A DNA stretch of 64,000 bases from Dendrophyllia cribrosa (lineage: Eukaryota; Cnidaria; Anthozoa; Scleractinia; Dendrophylliidae), in assembly GCA_024195265.1 (NCBI GenBank), contig JAJLRJ010000013.1, positions 6,286,075 through 6,350,074 on the forward strand, written 5' to 3'. The position numbers were made by a program, and so were the translations under genes. This document shows positions 51,860-62,170 of this stretch, one piece after another. Under the pieces are notes generated by a model that did no database searches, was not told the origin of the DNA, and saw only the letters and a list, made by a program, of their open reading frames with translations. The first letter of the stretch is position 1. Each line of letters opens with the position of its first letter.

Positions 51860-54800
51860 ATGAATGCCTTTGTGGTGATTCTTCTGTCGCTTGGAGCGGC
51901 TGGTGAGTAAAACTACTTGTCGTGGCTTTTTTGTTCTAACGCCGAATTGTTCACTAAGTAATACTGATATAATTTCTTCATCTCATGATTATGGACATAA
52001 TAAATTTTCTGAATGCAGTTGTCGTTTATGCGACACAGTAGGTCCTAAAAAAGGTTACTCCCCTTTGTTGAGGAGAATTTATTTCGTTTACTTGAAATAA
52101 TTTGTCAAGCTGTCATTTAAGTTCATAAGTTTTAGTTAGAATTAAATTTTCTTTACTAAAAAGCGATAATTGTTGCCGACATTTTCCATCAACTCTTAAT
52201 TTTCTCAAGCTGTTTAAATCTGTGTTGTTTTATTCCACAAAATGACCTCCCTCGCAAGCGAAAAAGAGTAATTCGATGTGCATTCTCCGTAACTGAAATC
52301 GTTTAACATTTTCAGATTAAAACATTATGCCAGTAATACTTTCTGTAGTACATTATTTTTCACTGACTTTTGTGGATTGAAATTGACCATTTTTTTTCTT
52401 TATTTCTTTCTTTTCCTTCAGCTGCTATGCAGTTTGGTGAGTAAAACAGTGTCAACTTGTTAACTTGTTTACTGGTCTTTGTTATAGTGAGGTGCACTTA
52501 GACTGTTAAGCAACTTTGAAACGTTAGTGCATAAATTGAATAAAAGCGAATTGTTTAATTTAGGAGTCAGTCACCCTCTTTTAGTTAACAATGAAACCAA
52601 GCGACAGTGGTATTCAAACATTTTCGCTTCATGTAGTCGCTTTCAGTCTGTTTTCTGACTTCATGTACATTTAAAATCATTTATTACCTACTGTCTACCT
52701 ATACGTTAGCGAGCTATTTCAATAGAATGCCAAGTCGAAAGGTCCCGCTATCTTTTTTAAATAACCCACAGCTAAGTTATTAATAAAGTTGGTTAAATAA
52801 TGTAGCGACTATGCACTAGCGAGTAAATTCATAATTAAAAGAGGACAGGTTAAGTCAGTCACAAGTGAAAGTGCATTTTTTTCTGATTCAGCATAAAAAA
52901 GAAACGTATTGAGATAATGTTTGGGTAATTATAAAATTCACTTTGATAAGTATTAAGGAGCTTTAGCAACTACGACAGCAACGCCAAAGAAAACGTCATT
53001 GAAAAAAGAATTTGCGCTAATTTTAAAATTGTTTAATTTGCCTTATGTCACTGAATTGTTCAAGAGCTGAATTGGTAGGGACGGCATTCAAGTTCAAATG
53101 GAGCAAAGGAAATTAATCGTCGTGTGTTCACGTTCTCCACAAAACATATAATTTGATGATTTGACGTTGTTGTTTTGCGGGAACGGCAAAGAAATGTATC
53201 AAATGTACAACGCACGTGCAGAGGCATTGTTTTTGCTCATTAAACCTATTGTTTTGTGCCGCTCTCGCTGCCGTTGCCGTCGTGGTTGCGTAAGCTCCCT
53301 ATTACAATAAATTTAACGGGAAACTTGGACAGCAGTAGAATATTCAAACTCACATTTTTTCAGAGTTTTTATCAGTTCACTTTCACATTTTAATAACGTA
53401 TCATTTACATTTGTTTCCAGGCTACCTGAAGGGCCATCGATACACGTACTACTACCAAGGCGATGTTTATCATGCCATTCCTGGTGGTTCCGCGAAGACC
53501 CTGGGACTGAGAGTGAAGTGTCATGCGTACATTGATGTATTCAAGAAGACGGAAATGCAGTTCACGGTCAGCGGTTATTTCTATTAAAATATCAGTATAT
53601 TTTACTATAGTTGTACACATCAAATGTAGGTCTGTTTTCTGTGATAAAACGCAGTTAGAGCAGTTTTCAATAGGCCATTTCCGAGTTGCCTTTAGCCTCT
53701 CTATCAAAGCGAGGCTAGGTGCGAAACCTTTCATATGAAAATGAGTTTTCATTCACATGCAAATAAAACTTATTTGCATGTGAATAAAAACTCATTTTCA
53801 TATGAAAGGTTTCGCACCTAGCCTCGCTTTCAAAGAGAGGCTAAAGGCAACTCGGAAATGGCCTATTGAGTGTCGTAAAACCAAAAACAAAGTAATTACT
53901 CTGACCAATCACAGCAGTCATAAACAATCCAATGAACCAATCAGAGCTCGAAGCAATTACATGTCGGCGGCGCCAAGCTCGGGAAAACGCGTGCGAGCAA
54001 GTCACGATTGGTTTTGGTTTTACTTCTGATTGGTCGAGAAAGGGGCGCGAGATTTTTTAGCCAATCACAAAGCGTAGCAATGCAAAACCAAAGCAACTGT
54101 GTAATTACTTTCGACACACACTTAATTGAAAACTGCTCTATAAGTACATCTTGTTCAACCAATTAGAGAACGGTTGGCAATTCTTTTTTACCCTCCCTGC
54201 TTTTACAATGGTATAGGTAAAATCGGCAAACTGATCCCTACGGCAAGGAGAAGTTGTACAACGTTAGTTATACAACGTTGTGTATAACTAGACTTTTTTA
54301 ATGTAAATGTTGGTGGAGATTCCAATATTAATTGGAAAGTGGGAGTGCGGGCAACTCAGAAGATTAACAGGTGATCATTATTTAACGTTAAGAGAGCATC
54401 GATGTAATTTAATACAGCACTGACGCTATTCAGTTTTACAACCTTCCCAAATACTTCTGTATGCAATTGTAGTTTTGCGGGAGACAGTGTCACCTTAGTA
54501 GCAATTTGAAAGGCCAAACAAAATATGGAAATATATCCATAATGCTCCAGTTACATTCATAGTGTACTGAGCTATTGTCAGTTCTCCTTGTCTGCGGACG
54601 TCCCGGATGGAAATGGTTTCATGAGACTAGAAAACATTGGCCAACTGTTTTTATTTCAAGTTTTTATCTTTGTCTTAGAAAAGTCTTTAAGTGATTATGG
54701 TTAGTTGTCCTTTCAAAGAGTCTCGTGATATTTTTCTTTCGGCGCTCTTAACTCTTTAAGCCCTGTGAGTGCCATATTGCACATTATCACATAAATGGTT

Positions 54801-57504
54801 CAATATCTGGTCAATGTTAATGAATTTTTCCACCAAAATGGTCTTGAAAAGATCTACTCAATGACAACAGAAAATTATACCCCTGCTCTATGTGATGTTA
54901 TTGACAACCCCTCAAACTTTTCAATGTTTTTTCTTTTGGTACGTTATATAAGAGATAATTCATGTTATTCTACTCACTGAGAGCTGCAAAATAAGGTATA
55001 GTTTGAGTTGTACCTCGTAGCAGTATGACTAATTATTTCGTCTATAAAAAAGAAGGCACTTAGCCAAACATTTAGAACTGATTAGAACTCGTCCATGTGA
55101 TATCTCCACTTTAAGGCGGGGTAAACCTATGCCTTTTTTTTTTCCGCCGCTTAACACGGGTTTAATGAAAATATCTCGTTAACGTTTCAAGCAATCCAAA
55201 TACTCTATGCTTATTTCACGAATCGATGTTATGGGGTGTTTTGTAAATTTTGGGGGGATTTTTGAGCATGTTTGGGAAGGTATAGTGAAGATTTAATGAA
55301 GTTTAAAAATCAGAATTTGAAGTTAATAATTAATAGATGGAGCCAAAATAGTCCTCCATCAACCTGAAGTGCTCTGGCGTAGGACTAGGTATCAACTCTG
55401 TCTGTTGGTGTTCCAAAAATCATATTCTTTCTTCTATGCCTTCTTTAAACCTCTTAAAATTTCATTCAAATTCATGTTTACCTCCCCCTTAACCTTTATC
55501 GAGCAAACGTCGACGTCTTTTCTTGTCTTGTATTTTTTACACCTTAGTTCGCAAACATTGAAGTCTATCAAGTCACAGGAAACCGCAAAGACCCGAAACA
55601 GCAGCAGGAGGTTGCAGTAGACGTAAAGGTCTTAAAGGCAATGGAACACAAACTGTTCCTATCCTGGAGGGCCAGTTTTAAGGCGCAAGATGGCAGCATT
55701 AAAGAGATCTATGCACACCCTCAGGACGAGGAATGGTCGATGAACATCAAACGCGGGTTCGTGAATCTGCTCCAGGTCTCACCGCATTGGAACAATATGG
55801 AGGCAAATGGCAAACAATTTGTGACTCAGCACGAGGTTAGAAATAATTCAATGCAGTTATAAAAAGGTTCACTCCAATACGAAGTGATTGACATGCGAAA
55901 AAGGCGGAAGCTGGAAAATTGTTAAAAGAAAATAACGTCAAATCTCATTTTATAAAATATTGAAAAACAAATAATACCGCAGGATATACCTTCTCAACAG
56001 CTTTCACACGAATGGTCATATTTTAGACAGACTGAAAGGTTAGAACCGCATTTTACAGCAAAATATACATACCATTAGAACGTACTGTAAAATAGCTTCC
56101 ATTTGAATGGTAACACTGTAGGACTGATTTCATCCACCGACTCAAACGTAAGAGCTACCATGTACAGCATAATAAACAGTACCAAAGGAAAGTACTGCTC
56201 AGTAGCTTTTATTTGAATGGTAATACTTTAGGATTTCGTCCACAGACTCAAAAGTTAGAACCACCTTGTACAGCATAATAAACAGTGCCACAGGAAAGTA
56301 CTGCTCAGTAGCTTTCATTTGAATGGTCACACTTTAGGATTTCATCCACCGACTCAAACGTAAGAGCTACCATGTACAGCATAATAAACAGTACCAAAGA
56401 AACGTAGTGCTCAGTAGCTTTCATTTGAATGGTAACACTTGACCATTTCATTGGCAAAGACTTCTCGAGGTCTCAATACCAAGTCATTTTTCTTTCGCAA
56501 TCGTTTATTTGTCGAGCTGCATAAGTCTACGTAACCGCATGAAACTGACTCCAAGGAATATTCTTATTAAGTGAATCAGCCATATTTTCACGTAGGATCT
56601 GTGTGAAGACCCGTTATATCAAAGGAACAAAGCAAGGAAACGTATAAAACCACGGTTTAACAAACTATGTTAAAAAATGTACTCCGTTTCATAACCTGAT
56701 AAGTTTGCCTTTTCCTTTTCAGACCACCGCAGTGGGCGAGTGCCAAGTTTCCTACGTCATCGACGAGGACAACAAGCAGCAACAGGCAAAGGAGCAATTC
56801 CTAAAGATTACCAAAGTGATCAACTACAATAAATGCAGACAGCGCCCTGAATTTAGCCTAAACACCTTCTATGGACAGTGGTGTGAAGGCTGTAAACAGG
56901 TAAGGAAATCAAATGTAATCTTCTGAGACTAACACACATTAGTATATACTGAAACAGTGGATAGCATTGTTGGCGCGCTCTGATTGGCTACTGAAACTCG
57001 GAATAGCAAGTGCTATTCACCTCCCAGCAATTTGCGCGCGAAAATTGTAATCGTTGACAGGAATAAATGAGTTAAAAAGCATCATTTTCGTTATATTGTC
57101 TCACTGTTTCAGTATATACTAAAACTTTCGCGGCTCGGTAAATATCCACCACTACCCCACCTACACTGAGGTGAATAGTTGTTAAATATACAACATTAAA
57201 ATGAAGCTCAGAAGGCCTAAATCGTCTTAAAAATTCGTATTCAACTAGACTAAAATTTCGCCTCAAACTTTCTTAAAATCTGAACGTTTGAAAATAATAC
57301 TTTTGTTTTCGAAAGGCTAAAAATTTTTATTTTGGGTTCGAAATAAGGTCAGCTAGGTTTTTAGGAAAGTTGAAAGTAGCTGAAATATTCAGCTGAAAGA
57401 ACTAAAGAGCTCATATTGTATTATTTTTCACATAGTTTCCTTTAAATGCACTAAAATGATATGCAAAAACAGTACAGGCAGTTCCATGCGTTTTCCTAAT
57501 CGTC

Positions 57505-57535
<31 letters not shown>

Positions 57536-60500
57536 TCCTAAATATTTGTCGTTTGATGCCCCAACAGACCTACATTTAAAATGTCTGGAATGAGGGGTTA
57601 AAAAAAAATATTCGAAGAGTACTTACCACAGCATATATTTCTTTACAGAGCATGGGCTATGCACCATACCACCGCTCGTTCGGGCAAATTGACCACACAA
57701 TGACTGGCTCCAAACGCAACGGTTGGATCTTCCACAAAACCGTGGCTTATGAAAAGCACGTGGTCACGCCATTCTCTCGATCAGGGGGACAGCTCACCGC
57801 ATCCGCCAGGTTAATAAACGTTACCGTTTTGTTACTGAATAAAGCTTTTGATACGCTGATGTTGATGTATGAATAAATAAATATATTTTGCGTTGCAACA
57901 TAGATTGAAGATGCGTGCGTTAGCTATGACAAAAAATGTTATCAGACCCTCTATTTATTTACTCTGTCAAACTTCAAGTTTGTAAATGCTAAAATGAAAA
58001 AAAGTGATAAATTTCGACGCTGTTCATATAATTGTTTTACCGACTTTTCGGCAATGCTGCCTTCTTCAGGGTACAAAACTATTAAAAAAAAATCGTTAAA
58101 AAGTCAACTTTCAAAACCACTCTCTCGAGCCTTAAATCAACAAAACACTGACACAAAATAACAACATCATCCTCTTATTCATATTTTTTAAGCGGTTTTA
58201 GTTTAGTTTAATCTGTTTTAGAAGCCCTGAATGTCGCATTTAGAAAAGGCTAAATTTACAACCGACGCAGCCATTTAAGATCACAGTTCACCACAAAATT
58301 CAAACAGGGGATGGTTAGCTTGTGTGGCTTCTAAGATTACCAAATAATACGATTCTTTTTATCCACACAGGCAAATCCTGCAGTTTCTGAAGAAAGATGC
58401 TCTGGGGCAAGAATGTGAGTATCACAAAAGATGGTGATCAAGTTCTAATTTCTCCTTACAATGTCAATTCATAGTCAATCATACATTACAGTAAAAAGAA
58501 ACTGTATTAAACATTCAGGACGTCAAAAAAGCTTTAGCAATAAATTACATTTACCTCTTTTATGTGTTGACTTTATCTGTAAAATATTTAAAGCAGCTAT
58601 ATCATGGTGATTTTGAGGTTTTTGGGTCAACACAGAAAAATCCAGAGTGTTATGGCAACACCAAAAAGGTGTAAATGATTGCAGCTGTGTGGACACCAAT
58701 TAAAACTAAGTACCTTTGTCGTACACAAAGTGCTCATAGAACACTACCTAAGTGAATTTTCGTATAGAAAATAGACCATAATCAGAGCCGGTTTTAGTGA
58801 GGTTTCCAAGACAGAAGCAATAAACTTGAAAAAATAAGCCAAATTTTTTCAAGATGCAATCCATTTTCATCCTGGCAATCGGCAGCCCAATTCACTTATT
58901 TTTACTCTTAGAGCACTAGTAGAATAATTTGAAACAAAAATGGATCATTATTTTTGGGTTTTCACTGATACAAAGATGTATTTTAACTTTTTAAAGTGAC
59001 AGAGCCCCCTTAATTGACCAAGTGTTATTTTCTTCTTAGCAACCGAACTGACAAAGAAGATTAGCCTAATATTTTTCGCTGAGAATCCCGACTGGCGCGC
59101 CCGTCACGATGCTCAGTTCCAACAGAAACTACCTCAACAGGTAAATGATTAATCCTTTCTTACCGACAGGAATTGAATTAAACAATTCAATAAAAAAACG
59201 AATTTTAATTGGTAAAATTCTGACAAAAAAAGTTTCGTTGAAAAGTACCGCTTAAGAACTTTTATTTGAATGGTCACACCGTAGAATTTTATCCACAGAA
59301 TCCAACGTTGCAAACAAATGGTATCGCTACATCACACTATCCTAAAGCTTTCGTGGTAAGCCTGGTTTGAATTCACCTGGAATCACCTGGAATGTAACCT
59401 GGGAAGCATGTGTTCTTTTGTATGTCATATCACATCCCCCCCACATGCTCAGGAACTCGAAAAAAAACCCAGGCAAAATAGGGTTAACTTGAGTTACCTT
59501 CCCTAAAGATAAAACTTTTCAGTCTATACCCTGTACGAGAATGATTTATCGGATCTCGTTATAGATTGGTTTTCAATTGAGTGTCGAAAGCAATTATGCG
59601 ATTGCCTTGGTTTTTGCAGTACTACGCTTTGTGACTAGCTAAAACATCTCGCGCCAAAACTAATTGTAACACTTTCGTACTTGTCACCGTTTACTTGTGC
59701 GATTTGCTTCGAGTGCCTATTGGCTCATTAGATTGTCTGCGTTTGTTGGATTGGCCAGGGTAATTATTTTGGTTTTGGTTTCACGACACCCTGACCAATC
59801 ACAGAAGTCGTAAACAATCCAATGAACCAATCAGAGCTCGAAGCAATTACATGTCGGCGGCGCCAAGCGCGGGAAAACGCATGCGAGTAAGTCACGATTA
59901 TTGGTTTTGGTTTTACTTCTGATTGGTCGAGAAAGTGGCGCGAGAATTTTTAGCCAATCACAAAGCGTAGCAATGAAAAACCAAATGAAAACTGCTCTAA
60001 AGATCGCCCTACTGTACTTTTCTTACAGGTGGAGAAATGTATCGACGAAATGTGCAAAGCAGCTAAAGATCCTGTCAGCCAACTGGCAGCGCAGAAGTTT
60101 GCTGCTGTTGTCCATCTTTTGAGGAAATGCAACAAAGTTACTCTGCAACAGCAGGTCGAGAAGATGCTGACACGACAGGACCAAACAGAGAGGTAAAGGC
60201 GAGTCTACCACGACAGTGCCTAAAGGGGCAGTATCACGAGGTTCCACGCGCGGTACTGTTCACTATTCTTGCACCGGAATTTTGGACATATCACTGTTAA
60301 AAGTGATTTTTTCCTTTCTTCCGGCTATCAAAACGGATTTTTTGATTCAACAAATACCTCCACTTCTCGACGGCCTTTTTGAATTTGCGAAATCAAACTT
60401 GAAAACTGGGCCGACGTTTTCAAGTTTCGACCTCGTGATACTGCCCCTCTAAGTTTAAATTTAAAAAAACTCGTTTTGAAAATTCGGAATGATAAACAAC

Positions 60501-62170
60501 ATCACAAGAAAGAAAGCAGGCAAATCTCGAAGACTCAAGCCTTAAGCCTGCGGTATAATTTGTATTTCACTCTAACTTAAAAGCATTTAACCCTCGAGAA
60601 AAAAAAAACATGCCAAACGTGTCGAATGACATACTTTCATTTTAGGATTTCATCCAGGGGTCGATTTAATAAAACTTTTACACTTGTAATTTACTTGTGT
60701 AGCTATTGTTATAAACCTCTGAAACAGTGGCTACACTTGTAAATTACTCTTGTAAAAGTTTTATTAAATTGACCCCAGGATAAAATTTTTAAAACACCTA
60801 CGGGGATTTGGACGGGTGATTGTAATGGAGGCGCTAAGCAGGCTATGCAAATTGCACGACGTAATAATTGTTAGAGTAACACTTGAAAATTGGAACTCTG
60901 GTGTAGATAATCACCCAAAAATGGAGAAAACTAGTTCACCAAACATGTCAGAATGTAAACGACAAAAGAATTAAACAGAACAAGAAAAGAAGTGAAAAAC
61001 GTCTTCTATAATCCATAAGTGAACAGACACACGGCAAAATGGAATCTATTTGTAAAATACAAGTAAAAAGAGTAAAATTACGAACTTGCCTCGTAGCGCT
61101 CGACTGTTCGAAGATTTGTTCCATTTTAGGTATTTTTCAAGTCGCCAAGAACACTTTTCGTCTTGGTTTCTTCTTTTTCTTGCTCATAAACAACTCCTGC
61201 TAAACATTTTTCGAGGCTTTCACTTGCTCATTCCATAATAATCTCGCAAACATTTTCAAAATTGTGCGCCATGTTGGACAAAACAAAGCAAACAATTTTT
61301 CTATGACGTCAGCCGTGCGTCTGTACTCTGATAGATCATAGCCAACGACCAATCACAGAGAGCGTAGCATTCAGTTCATTGTATTAAACCTAACAGAAGA
61401 GACATAGATCTAAATCCTTATGCTTTTTCTCTCACAGGTGGTATTGTCTGGATGCCTTGTCCTTTGTGGGGACCACTGAGGCTTTCCAAGTCTTGAAGCA
61501 ACTTGTAGAGCAAAAGAAGATCGCTAAACAAGAAGAACTTCAACGCGTGTTCATGGGACTAGCATATGCTCCGATACCCACCGCTGTTCACATCGAAACC
61601 GCTTGGGTGAGTGAGTAACAATTGGCCAAGTTAATAACATTGGTCTAACATTGGTCTAACATTGGCCTAATTATAACATTGGTCTGGTCTTACACAACCA
61701 TATTTAAAGAAAAGCATCAGTCAACTTGATATAAGCAGGCTTACAAGTAGATATACTGTACTGTAGAAGAAAAGACTAAACAAAAGAACGTCGATTCTTA
61801 ACAATACAGGCAACCATATGACGTCATAAAAATGGCGGTGCGCGGGAAATTAAAAAGCACAAATATGCGATATTCATATCCAATTATTCTGTACACTTCA
61901 ATTTTTTTCCACTTGTTATTTCAACAATGTAACATCAGTTTGTAACAGTTGAGGTTGCTTGTTAGGATTAACTGTAGCAGTAGAAATTAGGTTAAGTAAT
62001 TTAATGACGTTCCTGAATCCTCGTAGGAACTGTGTAAATATCCTGAAGTGGTTAAGGATGTTACCAGTCACCGTCATTGCTTGCTCTCATTCGGAGCCCT
62101 GGTAAACAAAATCAATCAGAGACCTGTACAGGACACCAAAGCTGTGACAGCCTGTCAACAGTACGTGAAG
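51860..62170 (+). CDS. Vg: Vitellogenin / large lipid transfer protein (5' part, spliced)
   Basis: Exons: 51860-51902, 52422-52436, 53421-53566, 55548-55835, 56723-56899, 57649-57809, 58371-58414, 59040-59140, 60029-60192, 61438-61606, 62027-62170. All have AG/GT borders and matching phases, giving about 484 residues before the window ends. The signal peptide is MNAFVVILLSLGAA. Next comes the lipoprotein N-terminal domain: YLKGHRYTYYYQGDV, LGLRVKCHAYIDV, NIEVYQVTGNRKDP, LSWRASFK, GFVNLLQVSPHW, AVGECQVSYVID and FYGQWCEGCKQ. A helical segment follows (SQLAAQKFAAVVHLLRKCN, WYCLDALSFVGTTEAF). This order fits the Vitellogenin_N (LPD_N) beta-barrel and start of the superhelix. Vitellogenin carries lipid to eggs. 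An apolipophorin- or apoB-like member of the same superfamily is the main alternative. The donor at 53567 (GTCAGC) is weak, but it is the one that keeps phase. Confidence 0.85.
52422..52436 (+). other. Vg: 15-nt microexon of the vitellogenin gene
   Basis: CTGCTATGCAGTTTG between TTTTCCTTCAG and GTGAGT. Phase 1 in, phase 1 out, adding AAMQF near the signal-peptide cleavage region. Both its own donor (GTGAGTAAAAC) and that of exon 1 (GTGAGTAAAAC) are the same sequence, which hints at a small exon duplication or strong constraint. Confidence 0.65.
52965..53302. mobile_element. MITE-like family AGGAGCTTTAGCAAC, copy 2
   Basis: AGGAGCTTTAGCAACTACGA at the left and TCGTGGTTGCGTAAGCTCCCT (in two parts) at the right form imperfect inverted ends. 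It occupies the third quarter of vitellogenin intron 2, about 120 bp before the exon at 53421. Confidence 0.7.
53655..54140. mobile_element. MITE-like element with GAGCAGTTTTCAAT ends, copy 1
   Basis: TTAGAGCAGTTTTCAA at 53655 is mirrored by ATTGAAAACTGCTCTA ending at 54140. The interior has GACCAATCACAGCAGTC, CGAAGCAATTACATGTCGG and TTTTTAGCCAATCACAAAGC, shared with 59569-60000. A separate palindrome is inserted near its left end. In vitellogenin intron 3. Confidence 0.75.
53670..53867. mobile_element. Near-perfect palindromic insertion (198 bp)
   Basis: TAGGCCATTTCCGAGTTGCC at the left is inverted at the right (GGCAACTCGGAAATGGCCTA). The arms, about 95 bp, meet at GCAAATAAAACTTATTTGC. The related element at 59569 reads TTTTCAATTGAGTGTCG without it, so the insert is precisely delimited between TTTTCAA and TTGAGTG. 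Confidence 0.85.
55110..55345 (+). repeat. Dispersed repeat in vitellogenin intron 3
   Basis: Starts TTAAGGCGGGGTAAACC, contains GAAAATATCTCGTTAACG and TTTTGTAAATTTTGGGG, and ends in GTTAATAATTAATAGATGG. Partner of 41810-42075. Confidence 0.55.
55950..56450 (+). repeat. 106-bp monomer repeat family, block 6 (four to five units)
   Basis: ATTTGAATGG starts at 56101, 56211, 56317 and 56423, giving spacings of 110, 106 and 106. It occupies vitellogenin intron 4. A further single unit lies near 59255-59310 in intron 8. Confidence 0.85.
56935..57186. mobile_element. Dispersed repeat with TAGTATATACTGAAA ends, copy 2
   Basis: Nearly collinear with 16783-17036. It begins 35 bp after the donor of the vitellogenin exon ending at 56899. 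Confidence 0.7.
57504..57533. repeat. (GTT)n microsatellite
   Basis: About ten GTT units in vitellogenin intron 5. Confidence 0.9.
58034..58079 (-). ncRNA. Hammerhead-like ribozyme motif antisense in vitellogenin intron 6
   Basis: The minus strand, from 58079: GUUUU, GU, ACC (stem I), CUGAAGA (complete core), A, GGCA-GCAU-UGCC (stem II, four pairs), GAA, AAGU, C (cleavage residue), GGU, AAAAC (stem I). ACC/GGU and GUUUU/AAAAC pair perfectly around a two-base bulge. The only weak point is stem III (AAGU, one A-G mismatch where ACGU would be expected). Confidence 0.55.
58588..59013. mobile_element. MITE-like element, TTAAAGGRGCTATGTCA family, copy 3
   Basis: Begins TTAAAGCAGCTATATCATGG and ends GTGACAGAGCCCCCTTAA. 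Its interior follows the copy at 4245-4632, for example AAACTAAGTACCTTTGTCG. It fills most of vitellogenin intron 7 and ends 26 bp before the acceptor of the exon at 59040. Confidence 0.7.
59569..60000. mobile_element. MITE-like element with GAGCAGTTTTCAAT ends, copy 2
   Basis: Begins GGTTTTCAATTGAGTGTCG and ends GAAAACTGCTCTA, sharing the interior of 53655-54140. It ends about 29 bp before the exon at 60029, so the acceptor's polypyrimidine tract and probably its branch point lie at or inside the element's edge. Confidence 0.72.
60221..60451. mobile_element. MITE with TAAAGGGGCAGTATCACGAG ends
   Basis: TAAAGGGGCAGTATCACGAG at 60221 is mirrored by CTCGTGATACTGCCCCTCTA near 60450, with one mismatch. 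231 bp, in vitellogenin intron 9, starting 28 bp after the donor at 60193. Confidence 0.82.
60655..60779. mobile_element. Short palindromic MITE
   Basis: GGGGTCGATTTAATAAAACT at the left pairs with AGTTTTATTAAATTGACCCC at the right. The arms continue with ACACTTGTAATTTAC / GTAAATTACTCTTGT around the centre near 60715. In vitellogenin intron 9. Confidence 0.8.

Noticed and set aside
59901..60247. Frames around 60 kb on both strands
   Set aside because: Shadows of vitellogenin exon 60029-60192 joined to MITE sequence, and out of phase with the flanking exons.
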